This document shows positions 48,793 through 60,300 of a stretch of DNA of 64,000 nt, one piece after another. The position numbers were made by a program, and so were the translations under genes. The notes under the pieces were generated by a model. It was not told the origin of the DNA. It worked only from the letters and a program-made list of their open reading frames with translations, and did not search any database. Numbering within the stretch: position 1 is the first letter of the stretch; every line of letters begins with the position of its first letter. Source of the stretch: Spirodela intermedia (taxonomy: Eukaryota > Streptophyta > Magnoliopsida > Alismatales > Araceae); NCBI GenBank assembly GCA_902729315.2, contig LR746276.1, forward strand, positions 6,026,169-6,090,168, written 5' to 3'.

Positions 48793-50016
48793 AGCCACGG
48801 CGAAACTCCCCCACAATAGCCCTCCTCTTCTCCTCCTCCATTCAGCATTCATTTGCTCAAAGGTGTCTTCTTCACGTGTAGTGAAACACATCAGATTCTC
48901 ATTAATATATGGGTTCTGCCAAATTTCTGCACTGGGTCCTCCCCATAGCCTCGGCTCGCTCGCTCGCTCGCTCTGGCTTCGCTCCACTGCTCACAGATTC
49001 CCTCGATGGCCACTGTGCTGGGCAGGCCGCAGGCGTCTTCTTTCTACTATTCCTACTGCATTTCCACGATAACACTTTAGAGAGAGAGAGAGAGAGAGAG
49101 AAAAAGAGTGGGGGAGGTGGCCTAACATGGGAAACGCCGCCGAAGGGCGCTGGTTAATGGCCATCAATGCGGATCGCCGGCGAACCCACCAGCGACCGGC
49201 CAAGACCAAAAGCGACGGGATGCAGGGCGGAGGCGGCGGAGATGTGAAGACAATGGTCTGCGGGGTCTGCCGGCCGGAGTAATGGCCGAGACAACCGTAC
49301 CTGTGAGCCATAAAGGCGGCTCCGCTGCCACCGAAAGCACAGGCCGGAACCCTTGTGCCGATTGATTAAAGAGAGGAAGATTACTTCCCGGAGTGTGCCT
49401 GCAAGTCCTTCCATCCAGTACGGGAGGTTACAGGGTTTTAAAGGTCGCCTTGACCAGGGTTCTAGATTCAGGGTTCTCTTCATTTCATCTCTGGGCTCCA
49501 CAGGGAGAGCGAGGTTGTGAGGATGGCGGCTGACCTAATCTCCCATCATGGCCAGCACCCACCATAAAAGGAATGATTCTACTCACAATATATTTCTAAA
49601 TAATATAGAACAGCACGCTCGCCCATGATCCTCTTCTCTCCACCCACCGTCGTCTTCTTCCTCTTTCCTAATCCCCATGGATGCCCTACAATCCTTAGTT
49701 TAATCTCAACCACCGCCACCACCTCCTCCTGCTCCTCTTCTCTTGAAGCTTACAGAAGCTATGGAGGCATCTCCCTGCCAGCTAGCTCCACTCACACCAT
49801 GCGCTAGCTCGCTTGGCTCCCCCTTCCCTTTCGTTAAACTAATTACTCCATGAGAAGGAAGCCGCAATAGGTAATCATGAAAGTACACTTACAGCCGCAG
49901 CATATAGACAGCTCCGCTGAGATTGCTCTGCCCGCATGGATCGCCTGGAGGGCGCAGGTTGCAGCTCGGCAGCTCCAGTCTTCTAGCCGGCGGCAGCTGA
50001 CAGCGGGCTGAGCTCC
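48793..50016. other. Intergenic: CER3 3' flank and spacer
   Basis: No coding exon recognised. A GA tract lies at 49079-49101 and a tetranucleotide GCTC run at about 48957-48972. The last few hundred bases precede the VAN3-binding-like gene. Confidence 0.5.
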
Positions 50017-52150
50017 ATGGAGAAGCCGCTGATCAAGCTTGAGGACGGCAAGAAAAGAAACCCGGTAAGTGATGGACCAGGGCTTCTAGAGAGAGAGAGA
50101 GAGAGAGTTTTTTCCAGTGAGAGAAGCTGAAAGAACTTGTGCTCTGTGGCATGTGAAGGACGGAGATCATGGCGATACAGGGTCATTGCCCACATTGAAG
50201 ATAGATGACGTCAAGGTAAAGAGACCAGTTTTGAAGTCGAGTGTTCTAAATATAATCAGGGAGGGGCCATGGGAAATACTTGTGTTGCTGACTGGTTCTG
50301 GTTTGAGCACCCTTTTCAGTCATGGATATGGCTGCAGCAGGCGATCCATCCGGAGGTGGACTATGAGCGCTGCATGCAGAAGAGATGGGTACTCTGTTGT
50401 TAATTCACAAGATATCAAATCAAATCCATAGAACCAAATAGAATAGATTATAGTTCAGTTTATCACATGAGGCTGGCCTCAAATCCATCATACAATCCAG
50501 TTTCATTGATAAAACTGCCATCATATGCATCTAAGCATGAGAAAAAATCATTAAACTTGATGGTCTGCTATCAGGGATTGGTTGTGCATTGAATGCCGGA
50601 GTTGCCCATGCAGATCTCGAGGAAGATCAAACCCTGGAAGGCTCTCTCTATAAAGAAATGGATTGATGAAAGGAAGCAGAGGCGGAAGGAAGAAGAGCGG
50701 CTGCAGAAGGCGGAGGTACACGCAGCAATATCAGTGGCACGGGTTGCCGCCATGTTGGCGGCTGTGGCCACTGATAACGCAGAGAGGAGCCAATCGAATC
50801 TCTCAAAGGAGACTGCAGTGGCATCAGCAGCGGCTCTTGTGGCGGAACAGTGTGCACGAGCAGCGCATGCTCTGGGCGCACGACAGGAGCATATTGCTAT
50901 CACCCCTGTGAGCACCACCAATGCCACCGACATCCTGATGCTGACAGCGGCTGCTGCAACATGTATTCATGCCTTCACTTCTCAGCACCATTGATATTAT
51001 TTCATAAAATAGGATGCACAGTTATTACCTTGCCAGGATGTTCTTAAATCATTCATGATCAGATGAGAAGAATAACTCTTTACATGCCAATTTCAGGAGG
51101 ATTTCACTAGATTTCTCTTAGATCTGGTTCATGAATTAGGCACTAGCTCGATCAGTTTCACTGATGAATACATCAACACTTCTTAAGTGCATATGTTAGA
51201 CCTTCAATCATAGACTAAAAGCAGATATAGATCAATCATCACATCCTCAGTTATTTCATCGAGATCCCCGAGAATAGCCCGCTCAGCACAGTGGCAGATT
51301 AAGATAGTAGCAAAAACAGCCAGCAAGAAACACATTCAACACTAAGCGCTAGTCCATGAAGATACTGATATTTATCAATATTGCGTCACAATGTCTTCTT
51401 TCTTCTCAATGTTAAAAGAGCACAGTTTTCATACGTTTCAGCATTGAGGGGCGTAGCGACCCTCAGAGGGAGATCAGGATCGAAATTTTTGCAGAACAAC
51501 AGCACAACTACCATTTCAACAGGGGAATTTGATCTTGATTTTGAGAAGTGCATCGATTCGCTGGCCAAGGGTACTGAACTTCATGTGATGACACCAGATG
51601 GTATGCTGATGGAAATAACCTTTCATTTGCGTTTCTATTCTCGGGAAAATAAAATTCTTGTGGAGGCCCATTTTCTAAGACCATGTGGGGAGTTTGATTA
51701 AGTATTATTCCGTAACTTTGTTCTACTTGGCTGCAGGAAATTGTAAGATAAGATTAGTATCAGTCTTTCTAAACAAGGAGGCAAATGTCGTTCTCAGGGT
51801 TAAGAAGATAAATGCCTTGACGCCATTTTCCAGTGGAAAAGAGAGTAAGCCGAAAGTTTTTCCAGTTCATGATGTTATAAAAACTTGAACATTTTGGCAA
51901 CACAGACCGACATTTGTGAACGCCAATCTATATTCCAGGTTTTGTATACAGCTTACAGAACAGCGAGGACAAAGAACCAAGCTCAGAAGAATATCCATCA
52001 TACTCCATTGTTATGGCTACAAGTCACGGAACAACCAAATTGAGGATCAAGGATTATGTCTGCTACAAGATATGGATCACATCCATCAGCCATATGCTAA
52101 AGCTCTCCACAACCTTAAGCAATTATGAGCTTCAGTTTTACAGAAACTGA
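50017..52150 (+). CDS. VAN3-binding protein/FORKED-like protein (DUF828 plus PH-like), 5' part uncertain
   Basis: Five downstream exons join in frame: 50260-50388, 50614-50962, 51442-51600, 51737-51844, 51939-52150. They encode about 318 residues. The first has a HPFQSWIWLQQAIHPEVDY block. The next has a basic KKWIDERKQRRKEEERLQKA and the Ala-rich core VHAAISVARVAAMLAAVA and TAVASAAALVAEQCARAA of DUF828. The last three form the PH-like part: LRGVATLRGR, LAKGTELHVMTPDG, FLNKEANVVLRVKKINAL, and a C-terminal ISHMLKLSTTLSNYELQFY. In Arabidopsis such proteins bind the VAN3 ARF-GAP and help route auxin carriers during vein patterning. Upstream, an ATG exon (50017-50064, MEKPLIKLEDGKKRNP) and an exon ending 50215 look plausible, but I could not join them in one frame. 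The gene may be short, mis-modelled or broken at its start. Confidence 0.78.
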
Positions 52151-53260
52151 CTCATTCGATTACAATATCTTTTGCCTTATCTCACTAAGAAATACTAATA
52201 AATGGAAGTGTATATAGGGCTGTGAGCAAGTTTTATTGTGTTTCAAATTCTAATATCATCATATTTTGATTTGAACATTTTAAGCAATAATGATTCATGT
52301 CTATATGTGTCAACCCTTGCACAACCGCGTGACACCGCACGTATCATCCTCAGAAGAATAGGGAATCGGGCAACCACAAATAACATTGCTGCTACTGTTT
52401 TTGGGCGTTTTATGCTGAAACAGATCAACCCAGAGAAGAAATCTTTCATGACCGACAAGAAATATGGCGCGTCAGACAAGTCTAATTGCTCAACGTGGAA
52501 TCATTTTTTTCTTTTACACCAAACATTTCATCATTCATGCTAAAGCGGAAACGGACGAAAGAAAAATCATAAATGAACAGTATCAATTATTCATACCTAA
52601 ATCATAGCCCCTAAACCGTTGGCTGAACTGAGGGAAAGTGACGATGGCCGCTAGTGATTCACGTGGACCCTTCCAAATACCAACAGCAGCGTCCTCTTTC
52701 CACGCGTCGTGCGACTCCCCCACATACAGGAATAAGACCTGACACAGAGCAAGCGTCATCACATTACGCCAAAGTTAACATTCTCGAGCTCCATTTGAGT
52801 CACATAATACGATCCCAATACGATCCAGAAACAACGCGAAGTCCATGCGGGGGAAGAGACACTCACTCTGTTCGGATCAAAGCGAAGACTGGCGCGCCGA
52901 TGAGATGCCGCGACCTGCATTGGCAGATTCCTTCTCGTCGCACAGACGAGGATCTCCGCAAGAGGCCACGGCAGTGGCCAGCCGACCTCACAAGAACAAC
53001 TAGGGCACGCAGCAGAACCTTAAATGGGCCCCGGTCCGTCCATTCGGGCCCATTTAAAAGCAACGGTCTGGGGCGTATCATGAGCCACGTGGCCGCCGAT
53101 TACCGTCCCAGATGATCACTAAAATAGTCCCACATTAAAAAATAGTAACTTATTAAATTATTAATTATTTAATAAGTTTATTGCCTTTATAAATAATTTC
53201 AACAGGCTGAATCAGACTGACACGTGGAAAACTGACACGTCTACGTATACTGCTGACAAG

Positions 53261-53301
<41 letters not shown>

Positions 53302-53745
53302 GACGACCACAAAACAAAAAAAAAAGGGGCAAATCCGTACGAGAACAGGCGGCGGCCCATTGGAATTCCACGCTTGTCTGAGGGGACAAGCTTGACGATC
53401 GCCCGATGACGTCATCATCGCATTAGTGGAATGGGGCGCGGGGGTTCCATCTCGGGGTCCACTGATTAAACGGTGGTTAGGGGTGCAAGTGGGCCCGGCC
53501 AGACAGCATCGGCCTCGTCACCTTCTGCAGCCTTTAGCTTCTCGGTCTTCGCGAGAATGGAGAGATCGGACGGTGCACATTCGTCGAGCCGACTATTGTC
53601 GTGTCCCTGTTACGTCGCACCCGCGGAGGAGCATACCGCTCCTTTTCATCCTCCCCCGTCTTCTTCCTCCCTCGCCTGTGCTTCGTCCTCTTCTTCCTCC
53701 TCGTCGTCTACTGTGGCCGTGGCTGCTTGCTCTCTTCCTGTGGCT
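52151..53745. other. Intergenic and RING-H2 gene promoter
   Basis: No gene recognised from 52151 to about 53200. A CT tract sits at 53262-53296 and the 12-bp bZIP palindrome at 53405-53416. The frame of the RING-H2 protein is open upstream to 53473, with ATG codons at 53473 and 53557, but that part is Ser-rich low complexity and I treat it as leader. Confidence 0.5.
53405..53416. promoter_or_regulatory. bZIP-type palindrome upstream of the RING-H2 gene
   Basis: Perfect palindrome GATGACGTCATC, 330 bp before the chosen start codon. It is identical to the site upstream of CER3. Confidence 0.45.
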
Positions 53746-54354
53746 ATGGACGGAGAACTGTTGGAGGAATACATGGAGATAGCCAGCGACTACGAGCACG
53801 AACCCAGAACCGGCGGCGGGGAAGGGTACGCTACACCAGCGCCGCACCACCGGCGGCCGCCGCCGCCAGCGAAGTCGATCAAGGGCGCCAGGTTTCTCGT
53901 CGTGGTCCTCCAGGCCGTTGTTATGTCCTCGGCGCTGCTCCTCTTCTTCCTTTTCGCCGGGATCGCCGCCGTGGTGCTCCTCCATCTGTTCGTGGCGGGG
54001 AGGTCGCTGCGCCGCCGCCGCCGGCGCCCAGGCGGCTCCGTCGTCGTATCCAAGGTAGGGTTCGGCGAGGGGCTGTCTCAGGAGGAGCTCAAGAGGCTTC
54101 CCGCCTCCAGGTTCTGTGAGAATGGGGAATCGGGGGCGGCGGACTGCGCCGTCTGCTTGGAGGCTCTCCAGGATGGGGAGAGATGCCGCCGGCTCCCCCG
54201 ATGCAGACACGTCTTCCACAAGGCATGCGTCGACAGATGGCTGGTGGCGGCGCCGGCGTGTCCAGTGTGCCGGACGGGGGTCCGCGAGGAAGCCGGCGGG
54301 CGGCGGCCGAGTTCCTCCGACGGAAGTCAGGTTCAATCTGTTCCTGTTCGTTAG
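53746..54354 (+). CDS. ATL-type RING-H2 E3 ubiquitin ligase
   Basis: A single exon encodes 202 residues from the chosen start MDGELLEEYMEIASDYEHE; ATLs are usually intronless. A strongly hydrophobic span lies at about residues 50-83 (FLVVVLQAVVMSSALLLFFL onwards), followed by a basic Arg run. A GLSQEELKRLP segment corresponds to the GLD region of ATLs. The RING-H2 finger has the ligand order C134-x2-C137, C153-x-H155-x2-H158-x2-C161, C172-x2-C175 with WL before the last pair, as expected for an active E3. It should be membrane-anchored with the RING in the cytosol; its substrate is unknown. The in-frame upstream ATG at 53557 would add 63 residues of Ser-rich sequence and cannot be excluded. 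The long antisense frame is a GC shadow. Confidence 0.92.
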   Translation: MDGELLEEYMEIASDYEHEPRTGGGEGYATPAPHHRRPPPPAKSIKGARFLVVVLQAVVMSSALLLFFLFAGIAAVVLLHLFVAGRSLRRRRRRPGGSVVVSKVGFGEGLSQEELKRLPASRFCENGESGAADCAVCLEALQDGERCRRLPRCRHVFHKACVDRWLVAAPACPVCRTGVREEAGGRRPSSSDGSQVQSVPVR

Positions 54355-54641
54355 ATTAGTCTCTTCCTCTTGTTTTTCCAGGGAAATCTGCAGAAAACAT
54401 GGATGTACATATGATCCTTCAATGGATCTCCTCTGTCGCTCGGATCTCCCCCTCCCCTTCCCTTTTTTTTTTTTCTCGTCTCCCATGATCGATTGCTCTC
54501 GAGCATTCTGGTGCCCGTTGCCGATCATTCCAGCGAAGATGAACAATCCGAAAATTCTCATAAAAACAAGCTTGGTACAAAGAATTGAGCTAGAAGGAAG
54601 GACACGAATCTGGGTAAGAATCGGGGCCAATCGCTGATTTC

Positions 54642-54734
<93 letters not shown>
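54642..54734. repeat. CT microsatellite between convergent genes
   Basis: About 93 bases of uninterrupted (CT)n, the longest perfect tract in the window. It ends 17 bases from the stop codon of the PGR7-like gene, so it is in that gene's 3' UTR as (GA)n, and it lies about 290 bases past the RING-H2 stop. Confidence 0.97.
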
Positions 54735-54737
<3 letters not shown>

Positions 54738-54751
54738 AGAACTGGTACAGA

Positions 54752-57385
54752 TTACGAACACAACACAGTCTGTCCGACCTTCTTCAAGATCTTCACCTTC
54801 TGTGATTCCGGGAGGGCGTAGTTCTTCTCAACCTCCCAGGCCTGATGAGACATGGAGTTGAAGGTCGACTTCACCCCCTTCTCGTCGGTGACTTCTCTGG
54901 GGAAGGGAATCCGAGCTTCGAACACTTCTTTTTCGGAGTAAAGATACAGATCAAACCCTAACCTGTCGACCCAGATCATCTTCGAGTCCACCACCTGTGA
55001 AAAAACAGCCGATTCATGTCATACAATGCTCCTCCACTTCATCTCCCAACTCAATATCACAAGAACTCCCACCAACTTTCCAGATTTCAAATAATCCGAT
55101 CATCATCTGGCCCAAAACGGATGATTCCTTCAATATCCAAAGAGTGCATCGAAGTTTATGGGCAAATTCATCTCACGGTTAGATGCCAGATTTCTGTGTG
55201 AACACTGAGGAATATAAAGTTTCCAAGGAAGATAAAGATCGAACTGGGTGATCTAGCATGGAAGAACACACTGCGATTACCCACATGACAAAATCATCAA
55301 GATGAACTAACCTGAAATTCGGTCTCAACATGGGCACTGCTAAGTCGTTGGACATCCTCAGAATGCTCGGTGTTCATCTCGTGCACAATCTTCTCGGCGC
55401 AGTTCCGAAGTGGGTCTGGCTCTGCGTTCCCATACTCCACAGAATTCACCCAAATCCCATCCTGCAGACATGAAACTCGCTCACATAAATATGCATTTTT
55501 ATTCAAGACTTTATTCATTGGCGACAGCATTCATCTGGGAATCCATCTGTGCGTGTGTTCATTGTGATTGGATCAACTTCTAAAAAGAGAAAGTCTACGA
55601 ATGACTGAAATAGTTTATCTTTCCGGAAACATTTAGCTGACAATGGACCCAATTCTATAACATTTTAGGGTTTCATACTACAATTCCGGTTGTATGTATA
55701 TATATAGATAATGGAGCCTGATATCCCTCCTCCACTATTCTCTTCTGCTTATATAACATCCATATCTACTTTCCGAGAAGGGATTCAAAACTGTTCTTGG
55801 GGAAAACAGCAGTCATAAACAGAAAACAGATTGGCAGTGCCTAATGCTGAAGAGACGCATACCTCATTGAAATCCGCAATGCATAGCACCCGTTCAACAG
55901 AGACAAGGTATATGAACTCTTCATCAAGCTCTTCAGCAAATCTCCTCTCCCATTTTCTCTGAAGGTCCTGAAAATGCCAGCCAGTCAATGAAGATGGTAT
56001 TGGCTATTGAATCCAATGTCTTCACTCTATGGTAAGTAGCAACCTACGAAAGCTATTTGAAAAACATAGAGTTTTTCAGCTAGGTTCAGATCATTTGATG
56101 TCCCCAGTCTTTAGGAAAACTATAGAAACTGGTGCAATAAGATTAAAATTAACAAGTTAGAACGAGAAAATGACCCACAAGTGTAAGACTGCCATGAAAT
56201 CTTCACATTAAACGGTTTGTTCAGGTGTTGCTTTTGAAGATTCAACAACTATTCAAAATATATCGCGAGAATGCATACCTACTTCTAGATTAAGAAACAG
56301 TTGGGAATCGCATTCAGCCTCTAAAGCCATAAAAAATCCCAAATAAATGTGTTCATAAGAAATTTCACCCCGCGAGAGATATGAAATCCAGTATACTTCA
56401 ATCAACCCATCAAATTCTCAGAGAATGCAAACATATCTTCAGAGAATGCACGTCTGATTCAAGAACTTAAAAGCAGTTGAAGGATTCTTTTCGATACCCA
56501 GAGTCATCACAAATCTCAAATAAATTTCTTAATTCGACGTCATGCTCTGAAAGTGATTAGAAATCCACCATGCTTCAGTCACCTGATCTATTCATCCCTT
56601 CGGGAAAGCAGACAACTGAGTCATTCTAAAAATGGGTAAAGCCACAGGCCACTTTGCAAAGCAGTAGATACGTAGACAGTCAACGCGGGTGGATATCTTC
56701 TCAAGGTGAGAGCATAAAATCCATGGAAGAACTCAAGAAGGATGAACACAGGCGAGGAAAACAACCTTCAGAAGCAACCCATGTTCCGGTTTGGTGAGGC
56801 TCCCCAGCAGCGTGCACTGAGGAGTCCGCAACCCACTTTGCTCCAGCTGTTCAAGTTTTTGGGGGTGAATCAGTAAAGGCGCAAGAACAGTGGCGGACTT
56901 AGAAAACAGATCGAATTGCCCGAGCACCACCAGAGTGTGGGGTATGTTCGCCCCCAAACGTCTACCTGGACGTGGAAGCTGGATTTGCCGCCGACGGAGA
57001 ACCTCCCCGCTTCGATGTTCTTGAGGCAAATCGCCGGGGATCCATCCATATCCACTACGAATCGAGCGCCTACGCCCAGTGGCCAGCCGTCTGGCGCGAC
57101 CGCGGAGAGAGTCCCCGTGGAGGAGAGCTCCATGACCGTCCTGGCAACCTCGGCGAACGACGGCTTCACGGGGCCCGCCGCCAGCACCACGCCCCCAGCC
57201 GGCGAAGCCGCCTCCGCGACGGAGGCGGCGCTGCAGCGAAAGGGCCGGGGGGAGGCGGAGGACAGCCGGAGACGCGCGTGGTGGCGATTGGGGACGCGGA
57301 GGAGAGGGGAAACGGCCGGGATGGTCCTCCCCGAAGGGGGGAAAGGGGATGGGAGGAGCAGCGCGCGCGCAGACGCCGGCGGCAT
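54752..57385 (-). CDS. PGR7: Glutamyl-tRNA reductase-binding protein (GluTRBP/PGR7-like)
   Basis: Five exons encode 332 residues, all in frame: 56966-57385, 56766-56846, 55863-55967, 55312-55461, 54752-54994. The start MPPASARALLLPSPFPPSG opens a Ser/Arg/Pro-rich chloroplast transit peptide of roughly 50-55 residues; the frame is open upstream, but that part lacks transit features. The mature part has the heme-utilisation/pyridoxamine-oxidase-like split barrel: KPSFAEVARTVMELSSTGTL, APDGWPLGVGARFVVD, SGLRTPQCTLLGSLTKPE, WERRFAEEL. The C-terminal DUF2470-like part has DGIWVNSVEYGNAEPDPLRN, KMIWVDRLGFDL, RIPFPREVTDEKGVKS and SHQAWEVEKNY. In Arabidopsis this protein holds glutamyl-tRNA reductase at the thylakoid and tunes heme against chlorophyll synthesis; the mutant is pgr7. 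It converges on the RING-H2 gene. Confidence 0.94.
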
Positions 57386-60300
57386 AGCTTCGGACTCTAG
57401 ATCAGGCAGCAGCGGCGGCGAGTGGTGGCGCTGCTGACGTGGAGCCGGGCGTGTGCTCCCCTCCTCCTGGATAGCTCCTCCGCCCCTCTTCCCGACTTTC
57501 CAGAGATGTAATCCTCTCTCTCTCTCTGAGCGCACAGGATGTAAGCTTCAACAAGGTGCCTTGGTTATTGGACCCGGTTGGGCCTTCTGATGTGTGCTGG
57601 CCCATTTGAATGTATTGGTCCCTGAATCAAGCTCCAAATGGAGGGGTGGGGTGGGGGGGGGATTCAATAAGCCTAATCAAGCGCATGATCTAGACTATGC
57701 TCTCTAATCCAGTAAATTAATAAGAATCGCAAGGGAAATTTGAGATATGATTATCACAAGCTTTCAAAGGTTTATGAAGAGATGTGCAAATAATTAGGCA
57801 TATTGAACATGAAAAATAAATGAACAAGTTTGGAATGCTATGGTTTAGCGGACCACATACATCTACTCTCCCAAGAACTCTCACCACTAGATTGGACTTT
57901 GGTTAATCTACATAAACATCACACTAGGTACTTGACAAGTATATGACCTAATATATGTTAGTGTTCTCATACTTCTCTATAGTGCTTTTACACAACTAAT
58001 ACATAAATAGAATGCCATTTATCAAGTCAACCATCATTTTTTTTTTTCTTTCACTTTTTAGCTAGCTAAATGATCTATCAAGGCATTGTCACATCATTGG
58101 GTTCAAGTTGTGGTCAACTTTGAGTGCAAATGCTGCCTCTCGATTCAACCTAGAACACCATTTAATCAAATGATATAATATAAAAATATGATTTTTTTAA
58201 AACAAGTTTTGTTTGAGACTTTGTGGTCAAAAAAAAGATTTCTTAGTGTGGAACAAAGTGGTATAATCTCTTCACCTCTAGTAGGTTGGATTCTATGTAT
58301 AATATGATTTAGTAGCTTTGAAACTCTCATAGTAAACCTTCTTCCTTCAAGGTGTTGGAATCCTAGTTTTGTTAATGATGTGAATTAAAAGTTGGATCAA
58401 CCAGAATTAAATGTGGATCTTTGAATGCCTTTTTGATCACAATTAATAAGTTCTAATCCCCATAATTCATGAGTCTAATTCAATGAACATATTAAAGGTT
58501 TTATCCACAAACTTCAAATTGGTTGATTTACTCACACTAGTTGAAATATTGGTTATGGATGAGACATCAAGTTATAAAATACTCCTATCAACCATGGACT
58601 AAATATTGTAATTATTAGACCAATTCTATAAATTTGATGAAGTATAATTTTTTCAATTATACTATATGGATTATTTAAAACAATCAATAAAGGTTACATA
58701 TTTCCCACCAGCTTACAACAAGCTATGCATTGAATACACCATATATAGTCCTTGAGATATTTTCATGATTAACTTAATTAACACTACCATGATAAATTAA
58801 GGTTTCAGAATTGAAATTTATAATTTTTATTGGTAGTTGAAAATTTAACTCATTCAAATAAGTTTTAGACCCCTATTTCTATCACATATTTAAGCATTCA
58901 TGCACCGTATGGAAAGATATTTGAAAGAGGAAGATGGTATAATAAATGAAATCTAGAAATTTTCTGATTTTATATGAATTTTTTAAAATACTTTTGAGTA
59001 TTTTTCTACCCAGGATTTTGTTTACTGATGTGATAACTAATGCCCAATTTTCAGCCATCATTAGTTGCCACAAATGACCATGAGAAGCCTCTAAATTCAA
59101 CTTATAAATATGTGATTTTACTTAACTCTTAAGGAGGAGGAACTGGAGTGCAATAATAATCCAACCACTTAAAATGATTAATTGAACATGTTTAGAGCCC
59201 AAATAGAAAAGAAGATTCATTACTACTCAATATATTTTGAGAATGAGCTCTCTCATACGATTTTGGGACTGCCCAAACAACAACTTGTGAAGACCAACAT
59301 ATGTAATTGCATCAAAGTGGTCCCCATATGAGGAAATTATACAATAAGAATATATGCTTTTATTATTTATATTTTTACCTCCATGGTATCAATTATTGAT
59401 AGCAAAGGCTAAAGTTTATAATGCATTTGGACTCAAATTTGACAATAGTTTGAACTATCTAATGAGATAAAACCACAAAGTGATGACACAAGCTAAAGCT
59501 TTCTACAAAGTTGAGAAGTAGCAATGATGTGATAGGTTGTCTAATAGGTCAAAGCTAAGAGTCTCATCAAAGCTAAAGCTTTCTACAAATTAACTCTACA
59601 CAGATTGATATGTCGAAGCGAAGAGTTAATGAGGGAATGGAAAGCATCATGATAGACTATGTGGTGAGTAAGGCTATTAAGTTAATGAGGGATTCTCTTA
59701 AATAATCTTATTTAGTGTGTGAGTACTCATATTAATACATGTTAAATATATTGATACCTCACATCAATATTTGTGAGAAGTGTTGATACTAGATAAATGA
59801 GTTGTAGTCTATGCCTCTAAATTATGTAAGGATTATTGATAAGTCTTCATTATCATGAGTTAATAATTAACTAATAATATAGTTTTAGCCTTAACTCATG
59901 ATAAATTTATATTTATGTTAAATTATGAAAAAAGAATTTTTAGTTGATTAATGTGAAATTTTAGTTAATTATGTGATTTTATATAATTTTCATAATCTTA
60001 TTTTTGAGATAAATAAAAAGAAATAAAATAAAATAAAAAGATAAAAAAAGAGGATAACTTGCTGTCATCTGGACTCACAAGTGTGTTAGAACCACAATTA
60101 AGTGGAGCCGCAAGTAGTGGGCTCGAGTGGTTAAGGACAGACCAATAGAGGACACGTGTGCATCACTCTCCTTCCACATCACTGGTGGTTAGTTGAGTGT
60201 AAGACAAAGAGTGGTTATATACATGCAAAAGTGAGGTTTATTAATCGTAATATCTTCTATTATTATACATATGTTTCCAAACTTCTAAAATAACCGATAT

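Noticed and set aside
53593-54630. 345-residue minus-strand frame opposite the RING-H2 gene
   Set aside because: GC-rich shadow of a gene with a clear RING finger; the antisense product has no domain.
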